From assembly GCA_002197995.1 (NCBI GenBank), contig NGZR01000001.1:2480001-2544000 (forward strand): a DNA stretch of 64,000 bases, written 5' to 3'. The DNA is from Gaeumannomyces sp. JS-464. Taxonomy: Eukaryota > Ascomycota > Sordariomycetes > Magnaporthales > Magnaporthaceae. Below the pieces are notes generated by a model that was not told the DNA's origin, did no database searches, and saw only the letters and a list, made by a program, of their open reading frames with translations. Each line of letters opens with the position of its first letter. Positions within the stretch are counted from its first letter, which is position 1. This document shows, piece after piece, positions 1-12,430 of this stretch. A program made the translations under genes and the position numbers.

Positions 1-851
1 TTTCCTAGACGAAGGAAAAAAAAACTGGCCCCGACACCCCTTTTCTTGACTTGCATGGATGTCCCGGCCGCCTGGATTTGTTCGTGATTGTTCGAGTCCC
101 TCCCACGCCACCCCTGCGACGCACACGCAACAAAGGCCGAAAGAGCGAGGGGGCACGGGTCCCGCGAAAGATCACGTATCCCGGTCGAGGAATGACGATT
201 GCCACACACCTGTTGGTCAAGCTTGGCCGGCGGGGGCGGGGTCATGGGTTCCTGGGTTTGCGCAATGCACTAGAAGGCGACCGGGCCAAGTGAAACGCGG
301 CCGGCGGCAGCGAAAGAAAATGTGTGTTAGCGATGGCGGAGCTGGTCGGCTGTCCCTGAACAGGACTGGTGCTGCGCTGTGGGTGCATCTGCGCGGGGAG
401 CAGACTCGAGAAGGGTTGCCTGTTCTGTCAGATATCATATTCGCGTTTGAGCGGGCACACGCAGCCAGCAGAGGGGCACCAGTACCCGAAGCCAGCCGAG
501 GGGAAAAGACGCGGTCTAGAAGAAAAGAAGAAAAAAAGAAAAAAAAAATCCCGCAAAACTGCTGACCTCGCAAGCGGGATACACGGACGGGCAGCTCCAA
601 AGGGGAGACGACCCGGCCAGTGGATCCGGACAGAGAGGCAGACGCAGATAGCAAGCTCGAGCTGGCTGGAGATAGCCAAGAGCGTCCTGAGCCTCAACAG
701 CTTTCAGTGCTTCTTATTCCCGTCTGCCGATGGTATCCCCTGGGGCCCTCCTCGTCCCACGTTCCCGGTCGGACCGAAGCAACTCTAAAGGCTGGCCAGG
801 CAATCCCTCGCCAAGGTCGGCAGATGGATGGTGCGAGATTTGCTTCCGATA

Positions 852-882
852 GGGAGGGAAGGGGGGAGGGGAGGGGAGGGGG
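852..882 (+). repeat. G-run cluster, potential G-quadruplex
   Basis: Six runs of three to six G are separated by only one or two bases, mostly a single A. That is more than the four G-tracts with short loops needed for an intramolecular quadruplex. The complementary strand is a perfect polypyrimidine tract. Formation in vivo is an inference. Confidence 0.6.
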
Positions 883-1204
883 ATATGCCAACATCAATCT
901 GCCTTTGTTTTGGGACCGGTTCGGCTGCTAGATTTGTTTCATTTGTTCAAAAGGCATCATCTTCTCTGTCTCTGTCTGGCAATTTTACGTTGGACGATAA
1001 ATGGAAACCAAGTCCAAGCCCAGGAGATGGTGGTCCTCGCTTGGCTTCTTCGGCTAGCTCATCGACCAGACCAGTAACCCAGCGATGGGATGGAGGGCAT
1101 GGTGGGTGGTGCTTGGGGAACTTTCCCCGGAAATGGCGCTAGCAGACGGTTCATGCTGCGCCCCCTTCCCCAAAACTCACGCCATCGGTTTTTTGCACAC
1201 CACA

Positions 1205-1228
1205 CCACCACCACCACCACCACCACCA
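1205..1228. repeat. (ACC)n trinucleotide microsatellite
   Basis: About eight uninterrupted ACC units lie in non-coding sequence, preceded by an imperfect CACACC stretch. A similar (GGT)n tract occurs at 8594-8612. Confidence 0.85.
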
Positions 1229-4200
1229 TCGCCATTACCGTCGCCAGCGTGACCACCCGAAGGATGGGTGGCTGGTCCTTCTTCCTTCTCGTCCACGAGG
1301 CCAGACTAGCCGAGGCCAGGAGATGAAGGGTGGGAGGGTGGTTGGGTTGGGTTTTGCGCGGCTCTCGCCTCGGTCCTTGTTCTAGTCGTTCCTTTCAGCG
1401 TGAGTGCGTGGCGCTAAGGAGTGCCGAGTTTTCCCTTAGCACAGCAGCGTGTGTTTTTTCGTGACTCTCTGTCTCTGTGAAGCTTCACTTTTCTCACGCA
1501 TCATCACGGCACTGTCGGGCCAACGAGACTTTGAGGACGGTCAATGACATGTGAATCTTCAGCTTTGCCACTTCCCCGGACAAGAGGAGAAAGGGGGAAA
1601 AGGGCTGCCGATTGGCTTTTCACCTTGGAGCTGAACATGGTTGTCCCTTGGGGAGTCCATGCGGCTTTTCCTTTTCTTTGCTTGCGCGCCGTAGGGCCGT
1701 CGGTGTTAGCAGAGGCGTCTTATTGCGGCGGCGAAACCAAAACAAACCCACGCTTAGAACAAAACGGCGCGTTCGGCCATTGGTGCATCCATCATCACCA
1801 CACCTGCGTGCGTAGTACCTGCGGCGGACACTTTTTTCTTCTTTTTTTTCTCTCCCTCTCTTCTCCGACCTTCTGCTAGGGCTATTTTTCTTTTCTGTTC
1901 CCCGCAAGATGGTGTGGTGCGCAAGAAGACACAGCAGCGATCCTCTTAGTTCCCGCGCTAACCCCCATTCCATCCCATCTCCACTCCACCAACCACCTGC
2001 ACCACCTGCACCACTCGCAGGCGTGGGCTAGGCTTGGGGCTGGCTGGGTATGGCGTCGGTCCGTCGAGGGTTGGAACGACGCCCGCCTCCTTCTGCGGCC
2101 GCCGCCTTTGCGCGTGGATGGAAACTCATCACGAGATTTTCTCGGTCCGCCGCCGTTAGTCTTTTAGACCTTTTCCCGAGTTCTTTGCTTCTGCGTGCTC
2201 TTGCCTTTTGCTTAGCGTCAAAGTGGCTGGGAAGTAGGGGGCGTGTCTTTCTCCTTGTCGGTCGTTTCCCAGTCAGGCCCGACGTCAGCCATAATCTTCT
2301 GTTTGCCGTGCCTATTGCATGTCCTGTCTACTGTATCTTCCCTCCGTCCCTTGCAGGTCTTGGCCCTGATTGGACCTCCTTGACGTATATTGTGAGCCCC
2401 TCTGGTTAATGTACCTCGTCGTGGCCAGCACGCGGACGGGACAGGAGCTTGGTTTTCTTTGTTTTATTGGCGATTCCTGCATGTCTGAGGCCCAGCATTT
2501 GCTGACCCGAGCCGGTGTCGGGCCGCCCGGGCTCGGCAGCCCTTGCAAAAGGACTGGGGCGGTACACAGGCAAGACAAGCCGACGACGCCCCGATCCCGA
2601 CCTCCACCGGCCCATGGGCGAGCATCCACAGCATCCACAACAGGGACCTGGGGTCCAGCGTTCAGCACAAAAGCCGCGTGTGTGCCAAACCTTAGGTGAA
2701 CCGCGTCCGCCCTCGGTGCCTTTCTATTCCTGGCCTCGTGCAGACACGCTCAACGGAGAGTTTCTGCTCCTTTTCGTTGCTTCTTATTTCTCCATGGCCC
2801 TGCATGTGCATTAGTGTGGGATGAACAAAAGGGTAAGGCTGCGGGGACCAGGTTGCCAAGTATCAACCTCTCCTCTCCACCAAAGAGGGGGGTATGAGCG
2901 ACGGCAAGATGGGATCATCCCCGCAAGGTGAGCGTCGGCGCGGGGCTTTGTCACGCCGTGGTCAGCAAAATGACCCTATCAGCCATTGTCGGGGTTGGCC
3001 TAGCTGCTCTCCTGCCTGTCTGTGAGCTTCTAGCGCCAAGAACGACTCGGGCTTGCTCGCCTCTTTTTTTTGCTTTGCCCTGCTCTGTCCCCTGGTTCGT
3101 CTTGGTTTGTTTTGACCTTTGTTCGCAGAGAGGGGAATTGGATGGAAATTGGGATTAGGGAAGCGCAGGCCCAAGCAAAGAAGCACTAATGCAAACGTAG
3201 CAGCCTCACCGGCTCTAGACAAATCGTTATTGCTCCTTCGACCCAAAGCCCACACCGGCGCAAGGCCTAGTCCCGGGCTACTGCAGGTGCCGGTGACGTA
3301 TGTCAGAGAGTCGGCATCCTGCTAGCACGTTCGAGGCAAGGCTGCTTGCTGCTCCTCGCCCAGCCCGCTGCTAGCGGTGGTGAGCAAGCTACCTGACGCG
3401 AGCCTTTTCAGCAGAGCCGGGATGGGTGGTGAAGAGGAGAGGAAGGGAACTGGCTGCTGGCACGGATGCGACTTCGGCTCCCTGCCAGGACCAGGTCTTG
3501 AGCCTTGCATATCAGCCACCCGAACCAACCCACCCACTCACCACGACGGGAGACCTTCCGCCCCATAAGCCGAGGCACACATGGAGGCCTGGAGCTCTTG
3601 CCTGGTTCCGGTCTGGCTCCCCGTTTCTGCAAACAAGGAGGGCCAGGGGTGGGACTGGTCTGGTGGGTGTGTGTTTGTGCGTGAAACAAGCACGCAGCCC
3701 AGCTGGTCAGCTAGAGGACGCGCCCACGACCATCGCGCGACGACGTGCCCTAGCGTGGCACTTGACGACTGGCCATGGGGTGCCACCAGCAAGGCTAGGA
3801 ACACTAGGCGATGCAATGGGCTCTCGGGGGAAGCCTCATGGGGATTGATAGGGTGGGTGTTGTGTCTTTTCCATCCTGGGCAGATGCCGACTTTGGCTTG
3901 TCCACCCTGCCGCCTCCATGGATGTCGCATAAACAAGGACTACCTCGCAATGGGGAGGTTCCGGCGGTTCGACCGACAGCGGTCTAGCCTGCTCCTGAAC
4001 TGCAAGCCAAAGCACACCTCGTCCCCGCTGAGGCGCACGTTCATGCGCGGCACAGTGCGCTCCCCAAAGATGGCGTTGGCTGAGGGACCCTATACCAAGT
4101 TTGGGTTGAGCTGGGCGGTTCACGCTTTGATACGGGTCATCAGGGCGGATGGGATAGGTCGGACGGACGGCGTGTGCCGTGTCGTGGCGTGGAGCGAGAT

Positions 4201-6360
4201 TGATGAGGAGGCCATCACCATCACCATCATCGGATGCGTAAGACGATACGAAAACAGAGAGAGACATGGAAAGTCTTCCTGATCCGGGACATGGCCTTCA
4301 GCTGACATGCGCCGCCAGGAATCGACGCCCCTCCTCCTCTCCCCTCAATCACGCCCCTGTCGCACCTAGAGTGCCACAATGTGCGTCAGTCGACCGGAGC
4401 CGGAGACAGTCCAGACCGCGGGGAAAGGGGGAGGGCGACGTAGCCAGCCACGACGTATCGCGTTGCGTAGCAGGAGGTTACGACTGAGACGTGTGTCCCT
4501 TTGTTACATGGGTCTGCCGGCCGCGGCCTATCGAGGACGGGACGAGCCTGCGATATGTTTTGTCCCTGTGGCTCTTTTGGGTTTACCCATTTGTCATTTC
4601 TGCGTTTTCCTCTTTTCCCCTTTCGATCGTGCCATCGCGGTTTTCTACTTTGTCTATAGATCCATGGCCGCCGAGCAGATCCGGGGCGGGCATCGCCACA
4701 CACTCTCCAAAGCCTCCGGCATCCCGGCCGGACCTTAATAGATTAAACGTAAAGAGGGAAAACAATCTGATCTGTCCGCTCCACACTCCGGTCCCCGGCA
4801 CGGCCTCCCGGCACTTTGTGCTCCCGGGGTCATCCCCGAGTGCCCGGCCGGCAAGGCATTGACGGCCGCACAAGGCTCAGCCCGAACGGGGGATCTTCAC
4901 TCTTTGTCCGGAGAAGTGGAGATCTGGCGGCTCTGTCTGATGTTCGAAGGCCATATGTAGTATGGGGACGAGGGTCTGAGTGTGCGTGTAGAGCATGATG
5001 CAGACGTCCAGTGTATTCTGTGGTCAACCCCAATCATGTCACAGCCGCCTTTCAACCCCTGACAGCCATTTGGTGTTTGTTCTTGTTGATGTCGACGGCA
5101 ATCACGGCCTGTTCCAAACAGCAACTATGTGGAAAGAAGCCCGAGCACGTTGTTTGAAGAGACGACAGACGGGCGCTGCTGCATCAGTAGGCTGCTTCAC
5201 CAAAAGCGCGCAGCACAATGCAAGCCCCCAAGACGACGACGTGGTCACCCAAGCGAGTTAGGTGCCCGGCCCATCAGCAGGAGCCATGGCCCGGTAGCAG
5301 CGGCAGTCCACCATCCATCGTCGCTGGAGGCGCGAGGCTGCCAGCTAATGCCCACCCACCCTCCCCTGTGGGCTGGCTGCGGCGGCGCGGCGGCGATTTT
5401 GAATCACGCGAGGCCTGCAGCCCGCATGCAAGAGCCAGGTAGGGTGTCGTTGGATAGTGTGGAATGGGGGCCAGCCGGCTGGTCTGGGCACTGATAGTCC
5501 GACTCAGAATGCCACCCACGGAAGAGAAACAAAGAGGCTGCCCTACTGGGGTTGGCGCCGCAGAGGGAACGACGGACACTGGCCTGGCTGAACGGCAGCG
5601 GCAGTAGCAGGCACATGAATATGTGTGACGAACCTGCGGCTAGCAGTGACGAGAACCGGCACGGCAGGGCTAGCCTCGCCTAGCCCTTCCGGCCTGCATT
5701 CCCCGGCCCTGGGTTCCGGGTATGCGTCGGGCTTAGCACCGAGCCCGCGTTTTTGCTCCGGTGGCGCGCCGTTGATCGACACATGGTTGGCAGCCACTGG
5801 AACGGGACGATAGACGATAAGGATTAAAGAGCGTACCCGAGAGTGCCGCGTTAAAAACATACTGCTTCCGCTGCTGCCGCTGTCAGGGCCTAACCCTGAA
5901 CCCGTTGCGAGGTTGCGAGGGAGCCGAGTGCGAGCGCACGGAAGCACAGCAACTGTCCAACGCATGCATGCGTCGTGAAGGCCACGGCGAGGATCTTTTG
6001 TGATAACTGAGAGGCCGGCATCAACAAGGGCGGACGCAATGCCGCATCGCAAGGCTTGCGGAGGCCGGTGTGGGCTGCCTCTGCCCGTGTCCAGCTGACC
6101 CTTTGATCATCCGGCCCAGCCATCGACCAGGCCTCGCCCCGTCTGCCCCCCACGTTCTCCGCCGCCACCGGCCTTGACGCAAATATAGCAGGCAAATGTG
6201 AGGCGGCCACATAGAGAGTCATGGCCCTTGGCCTTGAACGCAGCGCTGCGCCCACTGGGCTTCCGTTCAGGCCAACTTGGCCAGCCAACTCGGCCATGCT
6301 TGACATGCCTGATGCCGAAGCCCGAGCCCAGCTGGCCATCCCACGCCGCGATGGTCGGGG

Positions 6361-6454
6361 GTGTACATACGTAGTATATTGCGCCACCGCTATAGCAGGG
6401 CGTCCACATATCCCGTGTATTCCCTCGCAATGGCTGGGAGTGTACATACGTAGT
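6361..6454. repeat. Two 15-nt direct repeats, GTGTACATACGTAGT
   Basis: The 15-mer GTGTACATACGTAGT occurs at 6361-6375 and again at 6440-6454, 79 nt apart start to start. It contains the palindrome TACGTA. Both copies follow a G-rich trinucleotide, so the match extends imperfectly upstream. Two copies in an otherwise non-repetitive stretch could be paired protein-binding sites, but no known factor is assigned. Confidence 0.5.
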
Positions 6455-7526
6455 TCCATCCACCACGGCGCATGCGTGCTGGCCACTCGCAGCTGATAGG
6501 CCTGGCCGAAGCTAGTTGGGAGGGGAAGGATAAGGCGAGGAGGCTTGGCGATGGCCTCTCAGTGATGCTCGTCACGACTCGACAGCCCCCAACCCCGTCC
6601 GTCTCCCCAGGCGCCCAAATCGCGCAAAAACGAGGGCCAAAGTCAGGCCAGCCGACCTCGCAGCAGCTCACATCTCAGTCTCCACAGTGTGTTCTCGTCC
6701 GGGAAAAGCTTGCGAGAGGGAAGTGAAAACAGCATAAAAACGCAAACAAGTGGGCTAGGGCAAAGATGGAAAAGTGACAGAAGAAAGTGGCAAAAGACTG
6801 CAAAAAGACCGCCCAAGGGTATATTCCGGTGTGCACGGATCAAAAACTCCCGAACCACATCTTTGGCTGGGGGGGCGATCCACAACCACAAGAACCCTCT
6901 TAAGCCGCATCGAACTCTCGGGGAACCGGCGGTAGATGGCCCGGAGGAAAGCGCTTGGCAAATCCAAGGCGATGACCCGTCTGCTCCACCACACCACCTT
7001 TTCCGCCCGGCCCGAGAGGGGAAAGGGTAGGGACAAAAGGAAACGAAGGAAAAAAAAAAAAAGAGGAAACAGCTGGGTCTGGGCCCGGGCCTTGGGGGTT
7101 GTGTTGCATCGGTGATCCCCTCCCAATCGTCCATGCGCTCGGTGTGTGTCGCACGGCATGAGCTGGGTAGGGGGTAGGCAGTGTGCTAACCAGGGAGGGC
7201 TACCGGTGTCCGGTGTGCCCTGCTCCTCCTCATGACGAGCAGAGGGTCCGAGGGCGTGGGTATAAGTGGGTAGGGGAGAGTCGTTATCGTCAATGGCTTC
7301 TTTTTTTTTTCTGCTTGAAAGAACTATGGCGGAGTGTGGTGGGTATGGAATGTGGGGAGCTAGACGAGCAGGGGGAATAGATATACTACTTGAGTAGTAT
7401 AGGATGCATTCTCTGTTTCTGTAAAGGGTAGTATAAGTACAGTACTTGCAGAGGTATCCAGCCCGGCAGGCAGCCAGACAACCAGGCAGGTCGAGAAAGC
7501 GGCCGCAGATATTGGCCGGGGTTTGT

Positions 7527-7552
7527 GGACGGACGAACGGACGGACGGACGG
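7527..7552. repeat. (GGAC)n tetranucleotide microsatellite
   Basis: Imperfect GGAC units (two, an interruption, then four) make a 26-bp tract in non-coding DNA. Confidence 0.75.
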
Positions 7553-8593
7553 CCGTGAAAGAGCGGTGTCCTGACATGGCCGCGAAATAGTAATAAACGC
7601 CTTGACAATAACTGGCATCTTTGTTGTTCCTCATGCTTCTTTTTCTCTTTTTCTGGTCTTTGGCCGTCCAAACGCCGTGAACCGTCCCGGGGGCGATGCA
7701 AGCCATCGCTCCGTTAATTTCGGTATTTATGGACTAAACAGGCCCGCACAAACACGGCCCGTTCGTCGTTCTCGGTCCCATTCGGGATGCTTTCCCTGCC
7801 GCCCGGGGTACCAACTGCAAACTGAACAACCGAACCTGCTCAGCCCCTCCACCCTCCTCGGTGAGATCAGGTGACCAAACGACGGCGGCGGGACATCCGC
7901 AGGCTAGCTGTCGGACAGGGTGTCCATCCTTCTTGTCCCCTTGTGGACGAGGTCTAACTGTAGCCAAGGTTGTCACTTCTCCCCCTCCTCCCCGCAGGAG
8001 TCCTGGGTTAGCGCCGAGGGCGTGCGCCTTTGGTCCCCTTTTGACAGGAGGGGTTTCGTCAAGCGGGACAATTGGTTTCACCGTGCACAAAAAGGAGATG
8101 ATTCCGAAAATCAAGTTTTATGCAAGGGTGAGGGGACACGGCAGGCAGGGGGAGGTGTGGCCGCAGCGAGAGTGGTAGATAGTGGAAGAAGGAACAAGAA
8201 AGAAAACTGACAAGTGACTGCTGGCAGGATGCAGAAACATCTGCGAGAAACGAAACTCGGCGAGAAAGAGGGGCAAGGGGACCAAACAGGTCAAAACATG
8301 TCAGAAGCGGAGCAGGACGAGACAGAAAAAAAAAAAAGGAAAGAGAAGACGAGTGAGTCCTGCGTCCCCATGCTCTTCTCCTTTGGAACATGCTAGCGCA
8401 AAAAGAGAGGTCACAAACGGCTAGGCTCGAGTGGGCCCCAAAGCAGCTACTCCTGAGCAGGCTTAGTCCGAGGCCTGCCTGGGCTGATTGTGCTGCCATG
8501 CTGCAGCCCTTGCAGCCTGCCGCCCGTCGATCTCTGCATGCTCGGAAGAAATCGAGTGAGACGGGACGTGTAAGTGAGTGCTGGAGGAGGGGG

Positions 8594-8612
8594 AGGTGGT
8601 GGTGGTGGTGGT
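8594..8612. repeat. (GGT)n trinucleotide microsatellite
   Basis: Six GGT units follow a G/A-rich segment in non-coding DNA. The reverse complement is the same motif as the ACC tract at 1205-1228. Confidence 0.8.
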
Positions 8613-9361
8613 AGTGTAGTGGTTCGCCAAAAGCCAGCCAACCACCTCAAGGCAGCACTCTGGCCTCGAGGAGCCAATAACCGCTGCGAGGACCTTGCAT
8701 GCATGCGACCGACGTCAGGCTGTTGGAAAGCAAAGACTGGCAGCACATTTACCTGACCCTTGCATGGCACGTTCAATGTCAAATTAAACCAACTTCAAGC
8801 TTTTGTGATGTTGTGACCAGTGCCAGGCCGGCGTGTTGCTGACGCTGACATTCCTCGGGGATTTGGAAAAAGAAACGAAGCAAGCACGGAGAGAAAAAAA
8901 GCAAAGATGGGTGGATATCATTCTAGGCCACCCTCCTTTTCCATCCGCACAAAAATACACGTCCCACGGACCACACACCGTCATCGGCATCTCAGCTTGG
9001 CTAGCGCGGGCTTGGACATGACGGGACGCACACACCCATGTTCCCCGGGGGGATGCCGCGCTAGACCTCGTTTGCGCTTGTCGCGTCGTCCTTTTTCCTG
9101 CCCTTCTCCCCACCCACCGTGCCACCCACCCTCATCCGAGGGGGTTCATCACATCTCAAAAAGAAGGGGAGAAGCAAACAAAGCCTGTGACTAGATTTCG
9201 TCATTTTTCACAAAACAGAACTGCTTTTCGCCTGCTTTTGAGTTTTCGCTTAATTTCTGGTAGGACAAGGACAAGGCTAAGCCCGGCGGGTACGGCTGCC
9301 GCGAAATCATCAACTCCACGATGCCTTACTCTAGTGTGGACGTGGCGACCTCGTAAATGGC

Positions 9362-11931
9362 TCATGCTGCGAGATTGTGAAATTGTACATGCCTGCTGTT
9401 AGCTGGCCGGCTATGCGTTGGGACCAACGGCCCCTCTGTGGGTGCAGTCGGCCGGAAGTGGCAGCCAGCCGGTTCCGATAGACCGTCCAGGTCGCGGTGT
9501 CTGTTGGATATCGATCGTGAGCGAGGCTCCAAGGCTCCACGTGAGAGAGGACGAGACAGACAACAACTTGAATACAGGTCGTGAGCAAGCAAGGCGTCGG
9601 TGATCCAAAAGAGCAAACGAAAACAGAAAACGTAGATACCACCAAACCAACCATTACTCCTCCAAATACCGATCCATGGCCCCAAAAATCCCCCAGGTCC
9701 CAAGCTCCTCCACCCTCCTCCCCGGCGGCAGTCCGTCGTGACGGTATACGTGACGTCGTGCCCGATGATGGCGTCCATGTACGTGCCGTGGTACGGGTAC
9801 AGGAACCTGAAGTTGTCCAGAAACACCCGCGCCGCCGTGCGCCAGTCCACATGCACCCCCAAATGCTGCCGCTGCCCCGCCCGCGTCGCCCCCAGCACCG
9901 AGAGCTCGTCGAACCGCCCGAGCCCGCGGTCGCGCCGTTCCGCCGCGTTGAGCGGCCGGCCGGTGGACGGGCCCTCGCGCGGCCCGTCGTCGTCGTCTTC
10001 CTCCTCCTCCTGGCCCACCAGCTCGTCATCATAAATCCCCTCCTCCTCCTCATCCTCCTCCCTCCGCAAGCTCGCCATGCCCGCCGCGAAGCCACCCCCT
10101 CCCCACGAGACCGGCACGCGCACGCTCCTCCCTCCCCTCGCGCACACCCGGCACAGCCCGTCGGGGCAGCACGACCACCAGTGGCCCCCAGTGCGGCGTC
10201 GCTGCCCCGGGGGACCCGGACGCCGCTCGCGCCGCGCCCGCGCCGCACCACAAACAGCAGCTCCCGGTCCAGCTCGCCCTCGAGCAGGCACGCCTCGGCC
10301 TCCTCCCGGATCCCCCAGTCTCCTGCCGCCTGGGCTCGTCCGGTGGCGCCGTCTGCGCCCACGAGGTCCGCAGCTCCGGGTCCAGCACTGCAAACGGCCG
10401 CAGGGTCGCCGGGTCCCTGATCAGCTCCGAGAGGCCAAAGTCTTGGCCGTCGTCGTCGCCGTCGTCGTCGTCGTCGTCGACTTCCCCATCCTCATCCCCA
10501 TTCTCACGCTCCTCCTCGTCCGGCACCGCCCGCCGCCGCCGCCGCCGCCGCCAACTCCTCCACCGCATCTTCATACACCAGCCCGTCATCGCTGCTGACG
10601 CTGCTCGGCCCGGACGAGTAGTAGTAGTACCCGTGGTCGTCCCCCACCCCGACGATGTCCAGCACCCCGTCGTCCAACAGCGGCGGCGACCCGGGCCTCG
10701 GCGGCGGCTGCTGCTCCGTCGCCGTCGCCGCCGCCCGCCGCCTCCCCGCCGCGCGGAACAGCCGCACCTCGGCCCCGCTCCCTTCGCCGTCCCTCTCCTT
10801 CACCTTGGCGTCCCACCCCTCGGGCTGCGGCCGGCGCGGCGCCACCAGGCCCGGCCTGCACAATCTCGAGGTGTTCAGCAGCAGGTCCCCCTTCTTGAGC
10901 ATCAGGCTGTGCGGCGCCACGAACTCGAGCACCTGGAACCCGGCCCCGTGCGTGACGAAGCGGTCGAGCGTGCGGTAGTCGTTCCACGGGTCGCCGCTTG
11001 ACAGCACCGTCAGCGTGTCGAGGCGCAGCCCGGGGAGCGCCGCGAGCGCGTCGGCGAGCGGGACCGAGTCGAGCGTCGTGCCCATGAGCGACAGCGCCAC
11101 CGCCGGCTCCAGGAGCATGCCGTCGATGCCGCCGCTGCCGCCGGCGGGGCCCGGGGCTGGTGAGCATCGGGCAGCCGCCCGGGTGCTCGCGCACGACGAC
11201 GCGGCGGATCAGGCGCCGGACGACGGGGTTGCGGTCGAGGAAGTGGATGAGGCTCGTTTCTGTTTTTTGTTTTGTTTAGCGGGAAAGAAAGCTAGTCACG
11301 GGCATAGAGTAGAAGACTAAGAACCAAGCGGGCAGCAGCACGTACGGTCCTCGGCAAAAAACAGCACCTGCCCCAGCCACGAGTCCCCAATCTCGTGGTG
11401 CATCTTTTTGCAGACCCGCAGCAGCGCCAGGTCGACGTCGGGCGTCACGAACTCGCCGCCGGCGTAGTCGCGGTGCAGCGGCGCGTCGGGCGGCACGAAG
11501 CCCCAGCGGAACCGGATGCGGCTGAACACGAGCCCGTAGATGTGCAGCCGCACCTCGACCGGCAGGCGCAGCAGCGCGCTGCCCTCCTCGGCCGCCGCCT
11601 GCTGCTGCTGGCGCGGGAGCGCGTCGGCGGCCGGCGGGGAGAAGCGGCGCCGCTGGCTCCGCCGGAGGTCCCACCGCGGGCTGTGCTGCCGCGGGTTGCT
11701 GCCGTCCCGCAGCCGGAGCCGCCAGCCCCGGGTAGACATGAGGTTGTTGTTGTTTTCGCCGTGGCCGATGTCGTCGCGGTCGTCGGTGGACGCGGGCGGG
11801 AGGAACAGCTGGGTGGGTCTGAGGGCGTCAAAGTAGAGGAAGTGCGACATGAGCCCAGGCGGGAAGACGAGGTCTGGTGAGAACTTGTCGTTTCTGGGGA
11901 ATGGGAAGACGGGCGGTCTTTTGGGGGGCAT
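9362..11931 (-). CDS. Fungal hypothetical protein with LPxEVRLxIYxLV motif, frame broken
   Basis: Exon 1 (11931-11346) encodes a Pro/Gln-rich start, then LLRLPVEVRLHIYGLVF. That is the F-box-like/2EXR-type motif common in large families of fungal hypothetical proteins. An 86-nt GT-AG intron (11345-11260) joins to SLIHFLDRNPVVRRLI. The coding signal can then be followed to about 9750, through acidic Glu/Asp runs and a conserved-looking end around VFLDNFRFLYPYHGTYMDAI. To do so one must change frame near 11150 (GGGCCCC), near 10550 (a GCC repeat), near 10330 and at about 10160-10200. Each change fits a one-base indel, so either the sequence carries indels or the gene is decaying. The stop at 9362 and the last 120 codons are uncertain, and an intron near 9740 is possible. 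Function is unknown. Confidence 0.55.
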
Positions 11932-12430
11932 GAAATAGAAAGTTCAAGAGGCTCCCACCATGGAAACGGTTGTCGGCACGGCAGCCCGCCTCCGCTTCTC
12001 ATTTTTGCCCAACCTCGCCGTTGAGGACAATAGACTTTTGGGTCTGGGTTGGTGATGCAGTGACAAAGGGCGGCGTTCCGTAACGGCTGCTGCTCTGATT
12101 GGGTCTGCAAAGCAAGAACTTGTTCTGTAAGTGTCAGTGGTTTTCGTATTGCCGTCAAAGGAGAAAGGCGAGGCTGGGTTGTTGGAGAGGCTGCCAGAAA
12201 CATTGATATCATGATATCATGAACGCATGTGTATCCTTCACAACGTCGTCATTTGAGCCATCAACTGTAAAATACGACAAAAAAGGTTTTCTGTCAGCCG
12301 TGTTTAAAAAAAAAAAATCAAAGGCAAGAAGCGATCTTGGCACCGTCATACAAAAGGGTAGCCCCTTTTTTTATACCATTCTCTTCTTCCCTTTAGCCCA
12401 CAGCCCTCTCGTCAACCCCGCCCACACACC
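11932..12430. other. Intergenic, upstream of the LPxEVRL gene and 3' of the acetolactate synthase gene
   Basis: No gene is seen. The segment contains an A run (about 12307-12317), a T run (about 12366-12372) and an imperfect palindrome around 12206-12221 (two ATCATGATATC-like halves). It would have to hold the promoter of the 11931 gene and the 3' end of the acetolactate synthase transcript. Confidence 0.5.

Larger units (their letters stand above)
1..9361. other. Long GC-rich stretch without a recognisable gene
   Basis: I see no domain, no conserved motif and no convincing exon-intron series on either strand over 9.3 kb. The open frames here are Arg/Pro/Ser-rich and change frame arbitrarily, as expected of GC-rich non-coding DNA. 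The stretch holds pyrimidine-rich tracts, A runs (about 534-548, 7052-7063, 8327-8337), triplet and tetranucleotide microsatellites and a strong G-run cluster, all listed separately. This could be a long regulatory region or leader of a gene left of the window, or an unannotated long non-coding transcript. The sequence alone does not decide. Confidence 0.55.

Noticed and set aside
3950..3985. Possible tRNA around GGTTCGAC
   Set aside because: No matching acceptor stem or D-arm upstream.
6755..7618. Minus-strand 287-codon frame in the gene-free left part
   Set aside because: It contains a Phe/Leu run from a polypyrimidine tract and no conserved segment, and nothing supports splicing to neighbours.
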